DNA from: Butyricicoccus faecihominis
GTDB taxonomy: Bacteria > Bacillota > Clostridia > Oscillospirales > Butyricicoccaceae
Length of the DNA: 64,000 nucleotides
NCBI RefSeq assembly: GCF_024462775.1
Contig: NZ_JANGCE010000007.1
Location: 43,382 to 107,381 of the forward strand
Direction of reading: 5' to 3'
Both the position numbers and the translations under genes were made by a program. This document shows, one piece after another, positions 60,182 to 64,000 of this stretch. Every line of letters starts with the position of its first letter. The first letter of the stretch is position 1. The notes below the pieces were generated by a model. It made no database searches. It had not been told where the DNA came from and saw only the letters and a program-made list of their open reading frames with translations.

Positions 60182-62218
60182 TCACTCTACTCCCCTGTGG
60201 TAAAGGCCGCGCGTAAATTCACCCGCGGGCGCTTCGCCCGCGACAAACGACCGCGCGATGCGCGCGCAAGTCTCCGGCGATTCCACAGTAAACAGCAGCC
60301 GCCCATAGGTGACGCCCGCGCGGGCGGGCGGCTCGTCCCAGCAGAGGGCGCGGCTGTTGAGCAGCGTATTCCGGCAGCCAAACTCCGGCAGCAGGGCGAA
60401 TTTCTGGCCCTTGCGGTCGGTCAACTCGGTCACGCCGTTTTTACACGCGCATTTGCCGCCGTGGCGGCGGCGTATCGCGCAGTTTTCAAAAACCATCAGC
60501 GGCAAAAAGCCGTAAACGATCATTTCGGTCTCAAGCGGACCGCATAGATCGCGCAGCTGCGCCTGCCGCAGCTCAAACGAAAGCGTTTGGCGCGAAACCC
60601 CGCGCGCCGCCAGCACCGCGAGCGTTTCGCTGTTAAAGGCGTTCAGCCCAAAATCGCCGCAAACGGTAAGGCCCAGCCGCCGCGCGAGCGCGAGCTGGCC
60701 GAGATTGCCGATCATCACGGTATCCGTGCCCTTTTCCATCGCGCTGCCCAGCAGGCGTTCGATCTCGGGCTGCTCGCGATCGGAAAAGACGCGCGGCAGG
60801 ATAGCGGGCAGGCCGGTCTCGGCCGCGACCGCGAGCGGCGCGTAGATCGCCGTAAGTCCCAGCTCTGCAAGCGCCCGCGCCTGCTCCCCCGTCCTAACGG
60901 AAGCGGTAAAGCCCGCGAACGGCTGTTGCTTGTCCATGGATAACGGAGCGGCCGCGTCCTGCCAGCGCCGTTCCGGCGGCGCCAAACGGCGCGCCATCAG
61001 CTTTTCAAGCGCTTCACGCCGCAGGGCGTTCAGGCGCGCGGCGGACAGCATCAGCCCTTCGGGCAGATCAATTTCCAATTTTTCAGCATAAAAAGGCGTG
61101 CCGCCGGTTTTGCGCAGCGCCTTTTCCACGGTCTCCACGGTCGCGGGGCGGTTGATCGCCCGCGGCACCTCGTCCAAATCGACAGCGGCGGCGCCGTGCG
61201 TTCCATCCTCCACAGAAAGCGAAATTCCGCTTTCCGCCGCCGAAAAACGCAGCGCGACCGGAACAAGCGGCGCTTCCCTGCCCTGCGCAAAGCGGCTCGC
61301 TGCTTCGTCATACAGGCTTTGCACCTCATGCAGCGGCACCTCGGTTTTGGTGCCGAACATCGCGTCGCCTTTTTCGCCGGTCAGGTAGCCGTCGGTAAAG
61401 CCGTCCCTCGAAAAGACACGGCGCAGCGTGTCGCGCTCGGCTTCGGTCGGCGCGCGGTTTTCACGCAGCAGCGCGGCGTAGATCGCGGTGACAATATAGG
61501 TATATTCCGGCCGTTTCATACGCCCTTCGATCTTGAGGGAGCAAACGCCCAGCTTTTTCAGTTCACAAACATGGTCGGCCAGCGACAAATCCTTCAGCGA
61601 CAGCGGATAGCCGCCGCTCATCGGCAGGCGGCAAGGCTGGGCGCACAGGCCCCGGTTGCCCGAACGTCGGCCGATCACGGCGGACAGATAACACTGACCC
61701 GAATAGCACATGCACAAAGCGCCGTGCACGAATACCTCGGTCTCCACACCGGCGTTTTCTGTAATCAGGCTCACTTCGTCAAGCGAGCATTCGCGCGAGA
61801 GGACAACCCGGGAAAAACCGAGTTCCTTTGCTTCCCGCGCGCCGTCCAGCGTGTGTACGGTCATTTGCGTGGAGGCATGCAGGTCCAGATCCGGCGCGTG
61901 CCGCCGAAGCAGGCTCGCCAGACCCAAATCCTGCACGATCAGCGCGTCCGCGCCCGCCTCGTACAGGAATTTTGCGTCGTTCAGCGCGCCGGACAGCTCG
62001 CGGTCGGTGGTCAGTATGTTGAGTGTGATATTGGTTTTTACGCCGCGCGCGCGGCAATAGGCGATTGCTTCCGCCATTTCATCCTGTGAAAATCCCTTGG
62101 CGCTGCGGCGCGCGTTAAACGAGCCGTAACCCATATACACCGCGCCCGCGCCCGCCTGCACGGCGGCGCGCACGCTTTCCGGCGCGCCAGCGGGAGAAAG
62201 CAGTTCCGGAAAGCTCAT
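60182..62218 (-). CDS. U32-family peptidase-like protein, RlhA-like RNA hydroxylation factor
   Basis: 678 residues. N-terminal U32 barrel (ELLSPAGAPESVRAAV, GAGAVYMGYGSFNAR, ASTQMTVHT) with the conserved cysteines of GALCMCYSGQCYLSAVIGRRSGNRGLCAQPCR that bind an iron-sulfur cluster in characterised members; a central insert of about 250 residues (DUF3656-like) and a second barrel-related part with SMEKGTDTVMIGNLG and VFENCAIRRRHGG. The long form with the insert resembles RlhA, which hydroxylates a 23S rRNA cytidine, more than the short TrhP tRNA type. Its start overlaps the zapA stop by four bases. Confidence 0.85.
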   Translation of the reverse strand: MSFPELLSPAGAPESVRAAVQAGAGAVYMGYGSFNARRSAKGFSQDEMAEAIAYCRARGVKTNITLNILTTDRELSGALNDAKFLYEAGADALIVQDLGLASLLRRHAPDLDLHASTQMTVHTLDGAREAKELGFSRVVLSRECSLDEVSLITENAGVETEVFVHGALCMCYSGQCYLSAVIGRRSGNRGLCAQPCRLPMSGGYPLSLKDLSLADHVCELKKLGVCSLKIEGRMKRPEYTYIVTAIYAALLRENRAPTEAERDTLRRVFSRDGFTDGYLTGEKGDAMFGTKTEVPLHEVQSLYDEAASRFAQGREAPLVPVALRFSAAESGISLSVEDGTHGAAAVDLDEVPRAINRPATVETVEKALRKTGGTPFYAEKLEIDLPEGLMLSAARLNALRREALEKLMARRLAPPERRWQDAAAPLSMDKQQPFAGFTASVRTGEQARALAELGLTAIYAPLAVAAETGLPAILPRVFSDREQPEIERLLGSAMEKGTDTVMIGNLGQLALARRLGLTVCGDFGLNAFNSETLAVLAARGVSRQTLSFELRQAQLRDLCGPLETEMIVYGFLPLMVFENCAIRRRHGGKCACKNGVTELTDRKGQKFALLPEFGCRNTLLNSRALCWDEPPARAGVTYGRLLFTVESPETCARIARSFVAGEAPAGEFTRGLYHRGVE

Positions 62219-62520
62219 TTGCGGCGCTGGTTCTGGCCGCGCAGACGATCCAGCTGGCTGCGCAGCGCGCTAAGCTCGCTTTCGGCCACGCGAAGCTTGG
62301 CTTCGGCTGCCTCGGCGGCCTTTTTGGCTTTGATATATTCATCCGCGAGGTTGATCGTCGCGAGCGCGAAGGCGCGCGTCGTCGCAAAGCTCTCCGAACC
62401 GCCGCATTCCGTGATCGTCTGCCGGGCGAGTTCGGCCACCTCGTTCATATACTCCTCGGACTCCTCGGCCAGCATGGTATAGTGCTGCCCTGCGATCTGG
62501 ATGGTGACACGGTTTGCCAT
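62215..62520 (-). CDS. zapA: ZapA, FtsZ-bundling cell-division protein
   Basis: 101 residues from the ATG at 62520, preceded by a GGAAGAG site; the longer frame starts within the promoter. The ZapA core NRVTIQIAGQHYTMLAEESEEYMNEVAELA is followed by the dimer helix ATINLADEYIKAKKAAEAAEAKLRVAESELSAL forming a coiled coil. It stabilises FtsZ filaments. Overlaps the U32 gene by four bases; both from one promoter. Confidence 0.88.
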   Translation of the reverse strand: MANRVTIQIAGQHYTMLAEESEEYMNEVAELARQTITECGGSESFATTRAFALATINLADEYIKAKKAAEAAEAKLRVAESELSALRSQLDRLRGQNQRRK

Positions 62521-62572
62521 TTTTATCTCTTCCTTTCGCATCAGGTCATAAAGGCATATTTCGATAAAATAT

Positions 62573-62581
62573 AGTATAGCA
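62573..62581 (-). promoter_or_regulatory. Extended -10 promoter of zapA-U32
   Basis: Minus strand TGCTATACT (62581-62573), the same extended -10 as at 37881 and 39490; a weak TTTCCA lies 17 bases upstream. It is about 50 bases before the zapA ATG. Confidence 0.5.
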
Positions 62582-62640
62582 CAATCTTTTCTCTTTGGAA
62601 ACAAAAAAAACCACCTTCTTACAGCAGCCAACAAGAAAAG

Positions 62641-62669
62641 TTGCGAAAAACGGCTGAGTATGATACACT
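62641..62669 (+). promoter_or_regulatory. Promoter of the DEAD-box helicase gene
   Basis: TTGCGA (62641-62646), 17-base spacer, TACACT (62664-62669). Its place shows that translation must start downstream, at 62719, and not at the TTG that begins the open frame. Confidence 0.65.
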
Positions 62670-62718
62670 GACTGTTGGATTAAACCGTAAATCGAATATT
62701 AGGATAGGATCGAACAAA

Positions 62719-63891
62719 ATGGAAATCAACGGACAAGAAGTTACCGAAACCGTAAGCTACGCCGAGCTGGGGCTTTCCCCGGCCATCATGCGCGCGCTGG
62801 ATAAAAAGGGCTATCAAGTCGCCACCCCCGTGCAGGGCGGCGCGATCCCGTTTTTTATGGACTGGAAGGACGTCATCGCCAAAGCGCCCACCGGCACGGG
62901 CAAGACCTTTGCCTTTGGCATTCCCATGGTCGAGCACATCGACCCTGAACTGAAAGAAACGCAGGCGCTCGTGCTCGCCCCCACCCGGGAACTCGCTTTG
63001 CAGATCGTGGCCGAGCTGCGCGGCCTGCATGAATTTAAAAAAGGCGTGCGCACCGTTTGTCTCTACGGCGGCGCGCCGATCGCCGGCCAGATCACGGCCC
63101 TGCATCAGCACCCGCAGATCATCGTGGCCACCCCGGGGCGGCTGATGGATATGATGAAGCGCGGCGCCGCCCGGCTGGACAAGGTGCAAACCGTCGTACT
63201 GGACGAGGCCGACCGCATGCTGGACATGGGCTTTGTGCAGGATGTGACCCGTATTTTGGACGCCATGCCCCAGCGCCGCAATCTAGGCATGTTCTCCGCC
63301 ACCATCTCGCGCGAGGTGATGGATATCTCGTGGGTATACCAGCGCGACCCGGCGGAGATCACCGTTCCTGCCGTGGATGAAAACAAGCCGGACATCCAGC
63401 AGTACCGCATCGACCTTGGCTGGAACGTCAAAACCGAACTGACCGCAAGGCTTTTGGAAGCGGGCGAATATGAACGCGCCCTGATCTTCTGCAACACCAA
63501 GACCATGTCCGACCGGCTGACCGCGCTGTTAAAGCTGCAGGGCATTGAGGCGGACTGCATCCATGGCGACATCCGCCAGCGCGACCGCGAAAAAACGCTG
63601 GGCCGTTTCCGCGACGGCAAGCTGCGCGTGCTGGTCGCCACCGACGTGGCCGCGCGCGGATTGGATATCGACGATGTCGACGTGGTGTTCAACTACGACG
63701 TACCCGAGGAAAACGAATATTACGTGCACCGCATCGGCCGCACCGGCCGCGCCAAGCGGCACGGCGTTTCCTACACGCTCATCACCTCCATCGCGGAGAG
63801 CATCCGTATGGACGATATCGAGCGCAGCACCGGCAACGAGGTCGCCCGCCTGAAATACGAGGACGGCACCCTGCTTGAGATGGAAAACTAG
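62719..63891 (+). CDS. DEAD-box RNA helicase
   Basis: 390 residues from the ATG at 62719. Motifs in order: ATPVQGGAIP (Q motif region), APTGTGKT (56-63), PTREL (89-92), TPGR, DEAD (162-165), SAT, then in the second domain ALIFCNTK, DVAARGLD and HRIGRTGR. It lacks the basic or RNA-binding tail of CsdA/DeaD, so it is a minimal RhlE/CshB-like helicase, probably acting in ribosome assembly or RNA decay. Transcribed alone, divergent from zapA. Confidence 0.93.
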   Translation: MEINGQEVTETVSYAELGLSPAIMRALDKKGYQVATPVQGGAIPFFMDWKDVIAKAPTGTGKTFAFGIPMVEHIDPELKETQALVLAPTRELALQIVAELRGLHEFKKGVRTVCLYGGAPIAGQITALHQHPQIIVATPGRLMDMMKRGAARLDKVQTVVLDEADRMLDMGFVQDVTRILDAMPQRRNLGMFSATISREVMDISWVYQRDPAEITVPAVDENKPDIQQYRIDLGWNVKTELTARLLEAGEYERALIFCNTKTMSDRLTALLKLQGIEADCIHGDIRQRDREKTLGRFRDGKLRVLVATDVAARGLDIDDVDVVFNYDVPEENEYYVHRIGRTGRAKRHGVSYTLITSIAESIRMDDIERSTGNEVARLKYEDGTLLEMEN

Positions 63892-63899
63892 CTTTTAAT

Positions 63900-64000
63900 T
63901 AGGAATAAGCTGTTGCAAAAAAGGGGCTGTAAAATAAGTTCTTACAATGAATAGAAAACTGTTGCAAAGCGAAGAATGCTACCAATTTTGTCATTCTGAG
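63900..64000. repeat. Repeat-like or MITE-like sequence at the window end (partial)
   Basis: After the helicase stop come TTTAATTAGGAAT, TGTTGCAAAA, GGGGCTGTAAAATAAG and, near the end, GCGAAGAATG and TTGTCATTCTGAG. The last two resemble halves of a palindrome (GAAGAATG...CATTCTGAG) that I have seen as a common intergenic repeat. TGTTGCAAA occurs twice (63913, 63962). The element runs beyond the window. Confidence 0.3.

Overview
The window reads as a chromosomal segment of a GC-rich (roughly 55-60 %) strictly Gram-positive, low-complexity Clostridia-type bacterium, most likely an Oscillospirales-like gut anaerobe. Pointers are PolC-type replicative polymerase, the MEP isoprenoid pathway, a short-form HisG that needs HisZ, split transketolase, BspA-like leucine-rich and SLH surface proteins, and myo-inositol catabolic genes. 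No rRNA, tRNA, CRISPR, phage or intact insertion sequence was found.

Layout. 1-4200 (- strand): histidine operon hisZG fusion - hisD - hisB - small membrane protein - hisH (cut by the window edge), with a clear promoter. 4212-15100 (-): the conserved block pyrH-frr-uppS-cdsA-dxr-rseP-ispG-polC (UMP kinase, ribosome recycling, lipid carrier, phospholipid, isoprenoid and replication genes). 15254-23087: iolE, a lone pseudopilin-like gene, MATE exporter plus malic enzyme, split transketolase and a divergent DeoR regulator. 23090-27340: two exporter loci (an ABC pair and a MefA-like MFS pump), each with a leader that looks like an attenuator; the MFS leader has two short reading frames and two hairpins placed so that each hides the next ribosome binding site. 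27413-31432: AraC regulator, iolB and iolD. 31695-39000: surface locus with a 1323-residue BspA-like SLH protein, an SLH-only protein paired with an LRR protein, and a membrane-anchored protein with eight CxxC pairs. 39055-44902 (-): a VOC protein and a 2-aminoethylphosphonate uptake and degradation operon (ATPase, fused permease, lipoprotein, phnW, phnX). 45111-49133: SSS sodium symporter, iolH and an AraC regulator. 49189-54495 (-): LTA-synthase-like sulfatase, aspS, hisS. 54625-60026 (-): maf-mreC-mreD-PBP2 and minD-mgsA, a shape-and-division cluster lacking mreB, minC, minE and rodA at their usual places. 60182-63891: U32 peptidase and zapA, then a DEAD-box helicase.

How it fits together. 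Inositol genes (iolE, iolB, iolD, iolH and a candidate symporter) are spread over 33 kb as separate transcription units with separate sigma-A promoters rather than in one operon. The phosphonate operon would import 2-aminoethylphosphonate and release phosphate and acetaldehyde. Many gene starts were moved inward from the longest reading frame on the basis of ribosome binding sites or promoter positions; this is stated entry by entry. All function calls come from reading motifs in the sequence, with no database search.
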